DNA from: Streptosporangium nondiastaticum
GTDB taxonomy: Bacteria; Actinomycetota; Actinomycetes; Streptomycetales; Streptomycetaceae
Length of the DNA stretch: 64,000 nucleotides
Direction of reading: 5' to 3'
Assembly: GCF_003011965.1 (NCBI RefSeq)
Contig: NZ_PXWG01000003.1
Location: forward strand, 1-64,000
Part shown: positions 17,519 to 26,376 of the stretch, piece by piece
Numbering within the stretch: the first letter of the stretch is position 1
How the letters are laid out: the number at the start of each line of letters is the position of its first letter
Notes under the pieces: model-generated
Told to the model about the DNA's origin: nothing
The model's input: the letters and a program-made list of their open reading frames with translations, nothing else
Database searches by the model: none
Position numbers and translations under genes: made by a program

Positions 17519-18748
17519 TCAAGGCTCCCGCGGGCCCTCCAGCGCCTGGCCGCCGAAGTTCCCCTCGCCCTCGGCCGCCCGCTGCCACCAGGCCTCCAGG
17601 GCGGCCTGGTCCATGGCCGCCCAGTCGGGCGCGGCCTGCACCTGGGCGCGGCCGAGGCGGCGCCCCATTTCGACGACGGCGCGGCCGGCGGGCGTCCGCG
17701 CCGCGTCGTACGTGGCCACGGCCTCCGCCCAGCTCCCGGCGGAGGCCAGGCAGCGCTCCAGCACGGTCGCGTCCTGCAGGGCCTTCACGGCGCCGCTGCC
17801 GGAGTGCGGGCGGGCGACGGCGGCCGCGTCGCCGAGGAGGACGAGCCGGCCCTCCCCGTAGCGCGGCACGCACAGGTCGTGGACGGGCTGCACGTAGGTG
17901 GCGTCCTTGGGCGTGCGCCGGACGACCTCCTGCCAGTACGGCGGGAAGTGCGCGTCCACGACGGCGCGGTGATGCGCCGTCAGCGCCTCGGGCACCCGGC
18001 CGGGCGGGAGGCCCGCCGCGTCGTCGACGGACAGGGCGTGGGCCGGGTCGGCGGGCGCGGTGTAGAAGACCCAGTTGGCGCTGGTGCCGGTGCCGCCCGG
18101 CCCGGGAATGCGGTAGACGATCATGTGGCCGCCGGGGAAGGCGACGTTCGCGGCCTCCTCGCGGGCCCACGCGCCGGCCGGTCCCGGAAGATCCTCCTCC
18201 GGAAGGGCGCCGCGCCACGCCAGGTATCCGGCGTAACCGGGCACGGTCGCGTCCCGGGTTGCGGCCCGGACGACGGAGCGGTATCCGTCGGCGCCGACGA
18301 CGAGGTCGAAGCGCTCCTCGCGGCCGCCGGCCAGGCGCAGCACGGCTCCGCCGGGCCCGGGCAGCACCCGCTCGACCGCCGTGCCGCGCTCGTAGGCGAC
18401 GGAGGCGGGTATGCGGGCCCGCAGCGCGCTCCACAGCGACCCCCAGTTGTACGAACGGAACCCGAATGGCAGCGCCCCCACCCGCCGCCCGGCCCGGCTG
18501 CCGTCCTCCCGCACGATCCAGGGGCGCGAGGTCAGCCGCACCCACGGGATGCCCGGGTCCAGGTGCCCGGCCGCCTCCAGCTCGGCGTACCGCCGGTCGT
18601 GGACGGCGAGGCCGACGCCCCGCTCCGCGAGCCCTCCGGCCGCCCGCTCGAAGACCACCACCTCGCCGGCGCCCGCGCGCGCCACGGCGAGCGCGGCCGC
18701 GCATCCGGCGATCGAGCCGCCCACGACCGCCACCCGTCCTGTAAGCAT
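17519..18748 (-). CDS. FAD-dependent monooxygenase, second copy type
   Basis: A 409-residue class A flavin hydroxylase, not closely similar to the one at 9106-10263. The FAD loop G-G-S-I-A-G is at 10-15, V-V-G-A-D-G-Y-R-S marks the middle motif, and L-L-G-D-A-A-A-V-A-R-P-H-S-G-S-G the third. The P-H-S-G-S-G-A-V-K-A-L-Q-D-A run resembles 2,6-dihydroxypyridine-type hydroxylases, so an N-heteroaromatic substrate is possible. It is divergent from an APC permease across 173 bases. Confidence 0.85.
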   Translation of the reverse strand: MLTGRVAVVGGSIAGCAAALAVARAGAGEVVVFERAAGGLAERGVGLAVHDRRYAELEAAGHLDPGIPWVRLTSRPWIVREDGSRAGRRVGALPFGFRSYNWGSLWSALRARIPASVAYERGTAVERVLPGPGGAVLRLAGGREERFDLVVGADGYRSVVRAATRDATVPGYAGYLAWRGALPEEDLPGPAGAWAREEAANVAFPGGHMIVYRIPGPGGTGTSANWVFYTAPADPAHALSVDDAAGLPPGRVPEALTAHHRAVVDAHFPPYWQEVVRRTPKDATYVQPVHDLCVPRYGEGRLVLLGDAAAVARPHSGSGAVKALQDATVLERCLASAGSWAEAVATYDAARTPAGRAVVEMGRRLGRAQVQAAPDWAAMDQAALEAWWQRAAEGEGNFGGQALEGPREP

Positions 18749-18921
18749 CTCCCACCCCTTTCGTCACACCCGTCACTGACGGAACCTACCCGGCCGTTTG
18801 CAGCCGCAGCCGCCGGGCGTGTCGTAACGGTGGACGGGGCCGACACGCCGGTGCTACCAGTGCATTGAACGCATAATCAGGTCAGCCGGACCCCATCCGG
18901 CACGAGAAGGGGCTGACCGCC

Positions 18922-20496
18922 ATGGCAGGTACGGGAAGACCGCCGACGGATCAGGTCGGCTTCGTGCGCCGGATCGGCCTGTTCCAGGCCACCGCCATCA
19001 ACATGAGCCAGATGTGCGGCATAGGCCCCTTCGTCACCATCCCCCTGATGGTCGCGGCGTTCGGCGGCCCGCACGCCGTCATCGGGTTCGTCGCGGGCGC
19101 CGTGCTGGCCCTGGCCGACGGGCTGATCTGGGCCGAGCTCGGCGCCTCGCTGCCCGGCGCGGGCGGCAGCTACGTCTATCTGCGCCAGGCCTTCCAGTAC
19201 CGCACGGGAAAGCTGATGCCGTTCCTGTTCGTCTGGACGATGATGCTCTACTTCCCGGTGGCCCTGTCGACGGGCGTCATCGGCTTCGTGCAGTACCTCA
19301 CGTACCTCTGGCCCGGCATGACGCAGACGCAGGGCGACCTGACGGGCCTGGGGCTCATCGCCCTCGTCGTCGCGGCGCTGTGGGGGCGGGTGGAGAACCT
19401 GGCGCGGATCACCGCCGTGCTGTGGTGCGTGATGATCGCCTCCGTCCTCCTGGTGATCGCCGCCGCCTACACCCACTTCAGCCCGGACCTGGCCTTCACC
19501 TACCCGTCCGGCGCCTTCGAGCTGACGTCGAGTCACTTCTGGATCGGCTTCGCGGCGGGCCTGACCATCGGCATCTACGACTACGGCGGCTACAACACGA
19601 CCGCGTACATGGGCGCCGAGATCAAGGACCCCGGGCGCAACATCCCGCGCTCCATCATCTACTCCGTCCTCGGCATCATGGCCATCTACCTGCTGCTGCA
19701 GATCGGCACGCTGGGCGTGGTCGACTGGGAGGACATGCTCGACCCCGAGAACCCCGCGTCCTCGTCCATCGCCTCGGCGGTGATGGAGACGACGTGGGGC
19801 AAGGGCGCGGCGGACGCCGTCACCGTGCTGGTCCTCGTCACGGCCCTCGCCTCGGTCTTCACGGGCCTGCTCGGGGCCTCCCGGATCCCGTACAACGCGG
19901 CCCGGGAGAGGGTGTTCTTCCGGCCCTTCGCCGTCCTGCACCCGCGCCACCGCTTCCCCGTGCTGGGCCTGCTGTCCATGGGCGGCATCGGCTGCGTGGC
20001 GTTCCTGATAGGGCGTCACACGGATCTGGCGACGCTCATCCAGCTGCTGCTGACGGTCATGGTGCTCGTCCAGGCGCTCGGTCAGATCGCGGCCGTCACG
20101 GTGCTGCGGCGGCGCCAGCCCGGGCTGCGGCGCCCGTACCGGATGTGGCTCTACCCGCTGCCGAGCGTGGTCGCGCTCGTCGGCTGGCTCGTCATCTACG
20201 GCTACGCGGACCGGAATTCGCCCGGCCGGCACCCCATCGAATGGTCCCTGGCCTGGGTCGGTGCCGGCTGCGTGGCGTTCCTGCTGTGGGCGCGCTACGA
20301 GAAGGTGTGGCCGTTCGGGCCGCGGGAGATCAGCGAGGAGTACCTGCACGGCGCCGACCCCGACACGGACCCGGGCGCGGGGGCGGGCTCGGTGCCCGAT
20401 CCCCGCCCGGACGCCGAGGGCGGCACCGGTCCGGACGCCGGTCCCGGCGCCGACCCCGACGCGGACCCCGGCACCGGAGTCCCCGCCGAGCGGTGA
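18922..20496 (+). CDS. APC-family amino acid permease with long acidic tail
   Basis: A 524-residue permease with about 12 membrane segments. The helix-1 equivalent reads I-N-M-S-Q-M-C-G-I-G-P-F, and the helix-6 region Y-D-Y-G-G-Y-N-T-T-A-Y-M-G-A-E-I fits the amino-acid/polyamine/organocation superfamily. After the last helix there is a cytoplasmic tail of about 60 residues made almost entirely of Asp, Pro, Gly and Ala in D-P-D-like repeats, which is unusual for the family. Its stop overlaps a possible GTG start of the next gene, suggesting an operon. Substrate unknown. Confidence 0.85.
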   Translation: MAGTGRPPTDQVGFVRRIGLFQATAINMSQMCGIGPFVTIPLMVAAFGGPHAVIGFVAGAVLALADGLIWAELGASLPGAGGSYVYLRQAFQYRTGKLMPFLFVWTMMLYFPVALSTGVIGFVQYLTYLWPGMTQTQGDLTGLGLIALVVAALWGRVENLARITAVLWCVMIASVLLVIAAAYTHFSPDLAFTYPSGAFELTSSHFWIGFAAGLTIGIYDYGGYNTTAYMGAEIKDPGRNIPRSIIYSVLGIMAIYLLLQIGTLGVVDWEDMLDPENPASSSIASAVMETTWGKGAADAVTVLVLVTALASVFTGLLGASRIPYNAARERVFFRPFAVLHPRHRFPVLGLLSMGGIGCVAFLIGRHTDLATLIQLLLTVMVLVQALGQIAAVTVLRRRQPGLRRPYRMWLYPLPSVVALVGWLVIYGYADRNSPGRHPIEWSLAWVGAGCVAFLLWARYEKVWPFGPREISEEYLHGADPDTDPGAGAGSVPDPRPDAEGGTGPDAGPGADPDADPGTGVPAER

Positions 20497-20507
20497 TACT
20501 TGCATTC

Positions 20508-21107
20508 ATGCCTGTTTCTGCCTCCCCGCACTCACCTCCCGCCCCACGCACACCTGCCGCACGCCGCAGGCTGTACTGGCACCGCCTCTTCTTCGGGCTG
20601 TGGTTCCGCCCGGTCGAGATCCTGGACGAGGCGCGGGACCGGAGCGTGTGGGGGGCGGCGGCGTTCCTCTGCGTGCTCTGCGGGGTGCTGGGCACGATGG
20701 GCCGGGACTCCTTCTGGGAGGGGTGGCGGGTGGGCCCCGCGTTCGCCCTGGAGGCCATGGCGATAGCCGACGCGGTCCTCGTCCTCGCGAGCCTGCTGCT
20801 GGGCATCGCCACGCAGGCGATCGCGCGCCGGCTCGGCGGCAACGGCAAGTTCGGCCCGACGGTCACCCTGTTCGTCGTGGTGTTCTGGGCGACGGACCTG
20901 CCGCGGCTCGCCCTCGACGCGTGCCTGCCCGGGGACTCCTTCCCCGTGCGGGCGGCCGCCTGGATCACCTCGGCCTTCGGCTACGCCTTCGCCACGCTGC
21001 TGATCCGCGGTCAGCACCACCTGCCCACGCACAAGGCCGTGGCGGCGGTGAGCATACAGATGCTGGCGGCGGTGGCCCTGCTGAAGTTCCCCGCGGCCAC
21101 GGGCTGA
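20508..21107 (+). CDS. Small integral membrane protein, possibly Yip1-like
   Basis: A 199-residue protein with a 25-residue Pro/Arg-rich N-terminus and about five hydrophobic helices. The opening W-F-R-P-V-E-I-L-D-E-A-R-D-R-S-V-W-G-A-A resembles the start of bacterial Yip1-domain proteins, but the match is only by eye. ATG 20508 was used; a GTG at 20493 overlapping the permease stop (GTGA) is also possible. Function unknown. It probably shares a transcript with the permease and is followed by a strong terminator. Confidence 0.65.
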   Translation: MPVSASPHSPPAPRTPAARRRLYWHRLFFGLWFRPVEILDEARDRSVWGAAAFLCVLCGVLGTMGRDSFWEGWRVGPAFALEAMAIADAVLVLASLLLGIATQAIARRLGGNGKFGPTVTLFVVVFWATDLPRLALDACLPGDSFPVRAAAWITSAFGYAFATLLIRGQHHLPTHKAVAAVSIQMLAAVALLKFPAATG

Positions 21108-21139
21108 CGCGCCCGGAGATCCCCTCGAGGGAGTCGACG

Positions 21140-21177
21140 GCCCGCCCGGTGCGACGGGGGATGCACACCGGGCGGGC
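21140..21177. terminator. Hairpin terminator between convergent membrane protein and P450 genes
   Basis: GCCCGCCCGGTG at 21140-21151 pairs perfectly with CACCGGGCGGGC at 21166-21177, loop 14 bases. It can serve both converging genes. Confidence 0.75.
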
Positions 21178-21240
21178 TCGAAGACAGTTCTACCTCATCA
21201 AGGATGGGTCATGCACCAAAAACCTGTTCGGCCTTGCCGG

Positions 21241-22452
21241 CTACCAGCGGACAGGGAGCGAAATCAGGCCACGTGCCCGCACCGAGGGCCGCCACGCCAG
21301 CTCCTTCCGCGCCACGTCGAGCGCGAGCCCCGGGAACCGCTCCAGCAGCGCTGCCAGCGCGGTTTCCGTCTCCATCCTGGCCAGCGGGGCGCCGAGGCAG
21401 TAATGGATCCCGTGACCCAGCGCGAGATGACCGGAACGATCACGGTTCAGATCCAGCCGATCCGGCTCGGGAAAGTGATGAGGGTCACGATTGGCGGCGG
21501 CGATGGACAGCAGGACGGTCTCCCCGGCCGGTACGGTCACCCCGCCGATCTCCACGTTCTCCAGCGGAAACCTGCGGATCGCGAGCGGCGAGGGCCCGTC
21601 CCACCGCATGAACTCCTCGACGGCCGCTGCGAGTCCGGCCGGATTCGCTCGCAAAGACTCCATCAAGGCCGGGCGGTCCAGCAGCCCCAGCACGGCGTTG
21701 GCGATCAGGTGGACGGTGTTCTCGTAGCCCGCGAAGAGGATCAGGAAGGCGAGCGAGGACAGCTCGTCCTCGGAGAGCCGGTCCTCCCCCTCGCCCCCGT
21801 CGCCGTCGCGGACCGCGATGAGGTCGGAGAGCAGGTCGTCGCCGGGGGCGGCGCGCTTGCTCGCGATGAGCCCGGTGAAGAAGCGCATCAAGCTGCCGAT
21901 GGCTTCCTTCATCAGCTCCGGCCGGGACGGGTCGGGGGCGATGAGCACATCGGTCCACGCCCGGAAGTCCCGCCGCTGGTCCTGCGGCACGCCCAGCAGG
22001 TCGCATATGACGGTGATGGGCAGCGGGCCCGCGTAGGACGCCAGCAGGTCCGTACGGCCCTCGGCCTCGACCGCGTCGAGGAGTTCGTCGGCGACCTTGC
22101 GCACCGGTTCGCGGAGTTTGTCCACGCGGCCGGGGGTGAAGGCCTTGACGACGAGGCGGCGGATGCGGGTGTGGTCCGGGGGATCCATGTTGAGCAGGTT
22201 GGCGTCGAGCGCCGGAGGCAGTGCGAATCCGGCGTAGTTGCCGGGGGCGGCGTTGGCCTTGTCCAGCGACATCCGCGGGTCGGCGAGCGCCCGGCGGACG
22301 TCCTCGTAGCGGGTCACCAGCCAGGCGGGCCGGCCGTCGGGGCCGGTGAAGCGGTGGACCGGGCCGGCCTCGCGCAGTCTGGCGTAGGTGCCGTACGGGT
22401 CGTTGATGAGCGCGCTGACGTCGAAGGGCGCGGAAGGGGTGGGGTTGGGCAT
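21241..22452 (-). CDS. Cytochrome P450 monooxygenase
   Basis: A 403-residue soluble bacterial class I P450. I-helix A-G-Y-E-N-T at 241-246 gives the acid/alcohol oxygen-activation pair in a variant form, E-F-M-R at 280-283 is the ExxR motif, and the heme loop L-G-H-G-I-H-Y-C-L-G at 345-354 has Cys352 as ligand with Leu replacing the usual Phe at its start. N-terminal P-P-D-H-T-R-I-R-R is also typical. No ferredoxin or biosynthetic genes adjoin it, so the substrate is unknown. A perfect palindrome ATCGGCCGAT lies at 22471-22480, 18 bases upstream of the start. The 7-TM gene is upstream on the same strand across 200 bases. Confidence 0.93.
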   Translation of the reverse strand: MPNPTPSAPFDVSALINDPYGTYARLREAGPVHRFTGPDGRPAWLVTRYEDVRRALADPRMSLDKANAAPGNYAGFALPPALDANLLNMDPPDHTRIRRLVVKAFTPGRVDKLREPVRKVADELLDAVEAEGRTDLLASYAGPLPITVICDLLGVPQDQRRDFRAWTDVLIAPDPSRPELMKEAIGSLMRFFTGLIASKRAAPGDDLLSDLIAVRDGDGGEGEDRLSEDELSSLAFLILFAGYENTVHLIANAVLGLLDRPALMESLRANPAGLAAAVEEFMRWDGPSPLAIRRFPLENVEIGGVTVPAGETVLLSIAAANRDPHHFPEPDRLDLNRDRSGHLALGHGIHYCLGAPLARMETETALAALLERFPGLALDVARKELAWRPSVRARGLISLPVRW

Positions 22453-22652
22453 GGGACCCGACTCTAGAAGATCGGCCGATGAGGGGTCGGGGAACGGGTG
22501 CCGCGTCGGGCGCGGCCCTTCGCCGGATCCCGCCGGAGGCGGACGCGCACGGGCGGCGCCGGGACCGTCGTGGTGACGGACCCGGCGCCGGCCTGTGGCG
22601 CAGGCGGCCTTGACCCCCGTCCAGGGCCGCCTCGTCCATGGGCCGCACGCCG

Positions 22653-23864
22653 TCAGGGACGGCGTGCCGCGCTCATCTCCCGTAGTTCTTCGAGGACCGC
22701 GTCGACCACCGGGTCGTGGTAGACGTCCGCGACGAGGGCCAGGTGCTCGTGCTCCTCGGCCGGATCGGCGCTGACGGTGATGACGACGCTGTCGGCGTGC
22801 GGTGCGGGCACGTGCCCGGTGACCTGGTTCTGCAGGCCGCGCCGGAGGGCCGCGGCCTCCACGACCGCGGCGAGCCGGCGCGGTTCGAGCGCGGCGCCGG
22901 TCGCCTTGCGGCGGGCGATGTCCAGGACGGCGGGCTCGACGTGGCGGCGGATGCCGCGCTGGATGTCGCGGATCTCCGCCATCTGCCGGTTCGCCCGCCA
23001 CTCCAGGTCGGCGAAGGGCCAGCGGCCCGTCAGGCCGTGCCCGGTGAGGGTGACCTCGGGGGCGTGCGCGGTGACGTCCTGCCAGAGCGGCTGCAGCCGG
23101 CGGAGCCGGCGCCACGCGGCGGCCCGGGGACCCGCGGCGGGCAGCGAGAAGCCGAGCAGGACCAGCAGGGCGGCCACCGAGGCGCTCATCGGGGCGACGC
23201 CGTTGGACAGCCAGTAGGCGTCGTGGCCCGCCCAGCTCAGCACGAAGCCGGCGAGCTTGCACAGGCAGTAGAACAGACCGAGCCAGCAGCCCGCGGCGAG
23301 CGTCCGCAGGCCCTTGGCGAGCCAGCCCGGGCCGAGCTGGGTCGCGTAGCGCGGGCAGAGGGCGCCGAGGCCGGCGAGGCTCGTGCCGAAAATGGCCAGA
23401 TACAGCACCAGGAAGGCGACGACTCCGGGCGCGTCGGCGTAGGCGGTGCTGAAGTCGCGGGGGTGCTCCACGGCGTCGGGGCGGCCGACGGCGAAGCACA
23501 CGACGGCCGCGGCCCAGGCGGTGGTCACGACGGCCACGGCGACCCGGGCGCGCGTGGCGGCCCGGGCGCGGGCCGCGGCGTCGCCGCGGCTGGTCCAGCG
23601 CAGCAGCAGGATCGTGGCGCCGGAGGCGAACAGGACCACGGCCGAGTAGAGGAAGACCATGGCCAGGTTGGCGACGCCGGTCAGCCGGTCGAACGCGCGG
23701 TAGACGCTCGGCGCGGAGAACAGGAAGACGACCGGAACGCCGGCGGTCATCAGGGCGGTGAGGCCCAGGTCGACGTTGCCGCGGTCGCGGAACCACGCGC
23801 GGGTCTTGTAGCCGACGATGGCCCAGGTGATCGCGCTGAAGGTCAGGTAGAGGGCGTCAAACAA
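22653..23864 (-). CDS. Seven-helix membrane protein with cytoplasmic C-terminal domain (MAB_1171c-like)
   Basis: A 403-residue protein with seven predicted membrane helices in the first 230 residues and a soluble C-terminal part of about 170 residues rich in Arg, Glu and Ala helices (W-R-A-N-R-Q-M-A-E-I-R-D-I-Q-R-G-I-R-R). The layout resembles the actinobacterial family called MAB_1171c putative transporters, though nothing in it shows transport; a 7-TM sensor is equally likely. Its start overlaps the end of the ImmA-like gene by 8 bases, so the two are translationally coupled. Confidence 0.7.
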   Translation of the reverse strand: MFDALYLTFSAITWAIVGYKTRAWFRDRGNVDLGLTALMTAGVPVVFLFSAPSVYRAFDRLTGVANLAMVFLYSAVVLFASGATILLLRWTSRGDAAARARAATRARVAVAVVTTAWAAAVVCFAVGRPDAVEHPRDFSTAYADAPGVVAFLVLYLAIFGTSLAGLGALCPRYATQLGPGWLAKGLRTLAAGCWLGLFYCLCKLAGFVLSWAGHDAYWLSNGVAPMSASVAALLVLLGFSLPAAGPRAAAWRRLRRLQPLWQDVTAHAPEVTLTGHGLTGRWPFADLEWRANRQMAEIRDIQRGIRRHVEPAVLDIARRKATGAALEPRRLAAVVEAAALRRGLQNQVTGHVPAPHADSVVITVSADPAEEHEHLALVADVYHDPVVDAVLEELREMSAARRP

Positions 23865-24513
23865 CGTCGCCTCCGCTGCTCGCGCCGGCTCCGCCGTGCT
23901 CCCTGATGGCGCGCCGGACGTGCTGCAGGGCGGGGCCGAGGGAGGCCGCCAGCTCGGCGGCCTCGCCCTCCAGGCGGGCGTCCTGGCCGGGCGGCGGGGG
24001 CACGACCTTCTCCATGAGGAGGGTGCCGAGGATCTCGGTCTCGCGCTCGGTGAGGTTGTCGTAGCAGTGGTGGCGGGCGAGGCCCGCGGTCAGGCCCATG
24101 CGGCGCATGGCGGTCGCCACGTCGACCGAGGGGGTCCACACCTTGAGGGCGTCCTCGGTGACGGCCGGGTCCTGGTCGTGGCCGAGGAGCAGGTGGCCGA
24201 TCTCGTGCAGCACGATGTGGACCTGGTGCCAGGGGGACGTCTTCTGCTCGTAGATGACCCAGTACGCGTCGTCGGTGGTCGCGGTCATGCCGGAGACGAC
24301 GCCGTCGAGGCTCATGGGGACCAGGCGGATCGGGCGGCCGACGCGGCGCGCGACGACGTCGCACAGGCCCTGCAGGTCGGTGGACGCGGGCAGCGCGAGC
24401 TCCTGGATGAGCTGCTTGCACCGGCGCCGTATGCGCCCCACTCGCATGCCTGCACCGTCCTCGTCCTCGGTACGCCGCCAGTACGTGAAGAGCCGGTCAT
24501 CCGTGACGGTCAC
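23857..24513 (-). CDS. ImmA/IrrE-like metallopeptidase
   Basis: A 218-residue protein with the zinc-protease signature H-E-I-G-H at 103-107, preceded by V-H-I-V-L and followed by L-L-L-G-H-D. This is the core of the M78/ImmA-IrrE family, whose members cleave or control helix-turn-helix regulators. An N-terminal helical part contains R-I-R-R-R-C-K. The start ATG overlaps the stop of the upstream XRE gene (ATGA), and its end overlaps the 7-TM gene, so the three proteins are made together. Confidence 0.85.
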   Translation of the reverse strand: MTVTDDRLFTYWRRTEDEDGAGMRVGRIRRRCKQLIQELALPASTDLQGLCDVVARRVGRPIRLVPMSLDGVVSGMTATTDDAYWVIYEQKTSPWHQVHIVLHEIGHLLLGHDQDPAVTEDALKVWTPSVDVATAMRRMGLTAGLARHHCYDNLTERETEILGTLLMEKVVPPPPGQDARLEGEAAELAASLGPALQHVRRAIREHGGAGASSGGDVV

Positions 24514-24992
24514 GGGCGCCCCTCACCACCCGCGTCGGGCGGGTCGGACGGAAGGTTCATCTGCTGCCGGAACTGGCTGATGATGGTGGTCAGGCTGTCC
24601 TGCACCTCGGGCGGCAGGCCGACCGAGCGCAGGGCGATGGCCCGCACCCGCTGGTCGCGCATGGCGACGAGGAAGCGGACCTCCTCCTCCACGCGCTCGG
24701 CCTGCGAGGCCGTCAGGTCGCCCATCAGATAGCCGACGGGCACCGCGAAGAACTTGGCCAGGGCGCGCAGCACGTCCGGGCTGGGGTTGGCGCGGCGGCC
24801 GTTGCGCAGCATCGACAGATACTGCTCGGTGAGGCCGGTCTCGCCGTACTCGTCGCCGTTGGTGATCTCGTCGGCGACGTGGCTGTTGGTGTAGGGCGCA
24901 CCGGGCGGGTGCATGTTCGCGAACAGGTAGTTGAGCCGCGCCGCGAGCGTGCTGCGCGCGTCGCCTGCTGCCCTGTCGCCCCCCGCTGCCAT
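24510..24992 (-). CDS. XRE-family helix-turn-helix regulator
   Basis: A 160-residue DNA-binding protein. The helix-turn-helix covers about 17-92, with L-T-E-Q-Y-L-S-M-L-R-N-G-R-R-A-N-P-S-P as the recognition helix region and L-R-A-L-A-K-F-F-A-V-P-V-G-Y-L-M-G-D as the closing helix typical of XRE/Cro-type proteins of actinobacteria. The C-terminal 65 residues are helical and could be the dimerisation part or the protease target. It heads the XRE-ImmA-7TM operon and probably regulates it. Confidence 0.85.
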   Translation of the reverse strand: MAAGGDRAAGDARSTLAARLNYLFANMHPPGAPYTNSHVADEITNGDEYGETGLTEQYLSMLRNGRRANPSPDVLRALAKFFAVPVGYLMGDLTASQAERVEEEVRFLVAMRDQRVRAIALRSVGLPPEVQDSLTTIISQFRQQMNLPSDPPDAGGEGRP

Positions 24993-25400
24993 ATGCTCCC
25001 GTCCTCACCGGCCGACGTTCCCCCGCTCACCTCACGGCCAGTTAAGCCGGGGGGTGACTGCGAGACGCATCCTGTCACGGCCTAGGCCTGTAGCACTAGT
25101 CCCCCCTTGGTTTCAGCTCGGTGACGGACTTAACCACGAGTTGATGGAGCGATGAACGACCGGGTCATTCCGGGGCGCGGGCGTTCCGCTTCCCCGTGGG
25201 AAAGCGCTCGGACCGCCGCAGGAATTCCGCCGGATCCTCGGGGGCGGGCCCGCCCGGCGGGCGAATTCCGCCGGGGGGAGGCACACTTGCCGGCCCGCTC
25301 CGGGTGTCCCACGTCCTCGTGAATCCTGTCGCGTCCTGGCCTTTCACCCCGGTCCCGCCCGTAGGACGATGACACGCTCGCCACGAGGAGGTATCCGACC
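24993..25400. other. Divergent intergenic region between XRE and serine protease genes
   Basis: 408 bases without a credible gene. The part nearest the XRE gene (25000-25160) is less GC-rich than its surroundings and contains AGTTAAGCC and ACTTAACCA pieces that could belong to operators. The remainder is GC-rich with no strong hairpin. Confidence 0.4.
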
Positions 25401-26336
25401 ATGCCCAGACCTCACAGACCCCGCACCCTGCACGGCCTGGCCGCCGCCCTGCTGTCGGGGCTGCTGGTCGCCGCCGCGTCCGGCACCGGCGCGGCCGCCG
25501 CCGGCGGGCCTTTGCGGCGCGCCGCGGCCGAGGCCGACGCGTACTGGACACCGGAGCGCATGGCGGCCGCCCTGCCGGCCGGGCAGCGCGCGGGAGGCGC
25601 GGGCCGGGCGCACGCCGGTGACGTGCCGCCCAGCCATCCGTTCGACGGGCTGCCGCAGGTGGGCACGTTCTTCTGGACCGACGGGACCAACACCGGCCGC
25701 TTCTGCGGCGGCACGGTCGTCCGCAGCCCGCACCGGGACCTGGCCGTGAGCGCGGCCCACTGCCTGCGCTCGCCGGACCCCAAGAAGCGGCTGACGTTCG
25801 TGCCCCAGTACCACGACGGGCTCAAGCCCCACGGCGTCTTCCCCGTGGAGGAGATCCACATCGACCAGCGCTACTACGACCTGGGGACGGACCGCGGCGC
25901 GCGCTGGGACTACACGGTGCTGCGGCTCGGGCAGCGCGACGACGGCGAGAACGTGCAGGACGTCGTCGGCGGCTTCGGGCTCGGGATCCGCCCGGGGTAC
26001 GCGCACCGCGACGTGCGGCTGATCGGCTATCCGGGCAGCAGCGACGCCAAGTACCCCAAGCCGCTGGACTGCTCCTCCTCGACGCACCGCTACACCAGCA
26101 CGGACCCGAACGCCCCGGGCGACTTCCTGGAGATCGCCTGCGCGGGCTACGTCGGCGGCACGTCGGGCGGGCCGTTCCTCGTCCGCGGGGAGTACGGGTA
26201 CGAGGTCATCGGGGTGATCGGGGGCTACCACACCGGGGGCGACACCCCGGACATCTCGTACAGCTCGTACTTCACGACCGATCTGCTGGAGCTGTACCTG
26301 GACGCCGTGGACGGCGACCGGCCCGCGGGCCGGTGA
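25401..26336 (+). CDS. Secreted trypsin-like serine protease
   Basis: A 311-residue exported protease. The signal peptide ends near A-A-A-A at 31-34. Residues 35-80 look like a propeptide. The catalytic triad is complete: His120 in S-A-A-H-C, Asp170 in R-W-D-Y-T-V-L, and Ser255 in G-G-T-S-G-G-P-F. Cys102/Cys121 and Cys224/Cys247 probably form the two disulfides of the chymotrypsin fold. The ATG follows GAGGAGG. It lies alone, followed by a small hairpin and the convergent surface-protein unit. Substrate specificity cannot be told, as the S1 pocket does not show a clear Asp. Confidence 0.9.
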   Translation: MPRPHRPRTLHGLAAALLSGLLVAAASGTGAAAAGGPLRRAAAEADAYWTPERMAAALPAGQRAGGAGRAHAGDVPPSHPFDGLPQVGTFFWTDGTNTGRFCGGTVVRSPHRDLAVSAAHCLRSPDPKKRLTFVPQYHDGLKPHGVFPVEEIHIDQRYYDLGTDRGARWDYTVLRLGQRDDGENVQDVVGGFGLGIRPGYAHRDVRLIGYPGSSDAKYPKPLDCSSSTHRYTSTDPNAPGDFLEIACAGYVGGTSGGPFLVRGEYGYEVIGVIGGYHTGGDTPDISYSSYFTTDLLELYLDAVDGDRPAGR

Positions 26337-26356
26337 GCGGGGCGCCGTAGCCCCGC
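26337..26356. terminator. Short hairpin after the serine protease
   Basis: GCGGGGC at 26337-26343 pairs with GCCCCGC at 26350-26356, loop 6. It starts directly at the protease stop and lies before the end of the convergent gene. Confidence 0.5.
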
Positions 26357-26376
26357 CCACCGGCCGCGCGGGGCTG

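Noticed and set aside
18840..18890. TGCATTGAACGCA as an operator between the second FAD monooxygenase and the APC permease
   Set aside because: Only three bases per arm are symmetric, and it may simply be part of a promoter with CATAAT as the -10.
21241..25000. P450 region as a natural-product gene cluster
   Set aside because: No synthase, ferredoxin, tailoring set or transporter adjoins the P450. The neighbouring genes are regulatory.
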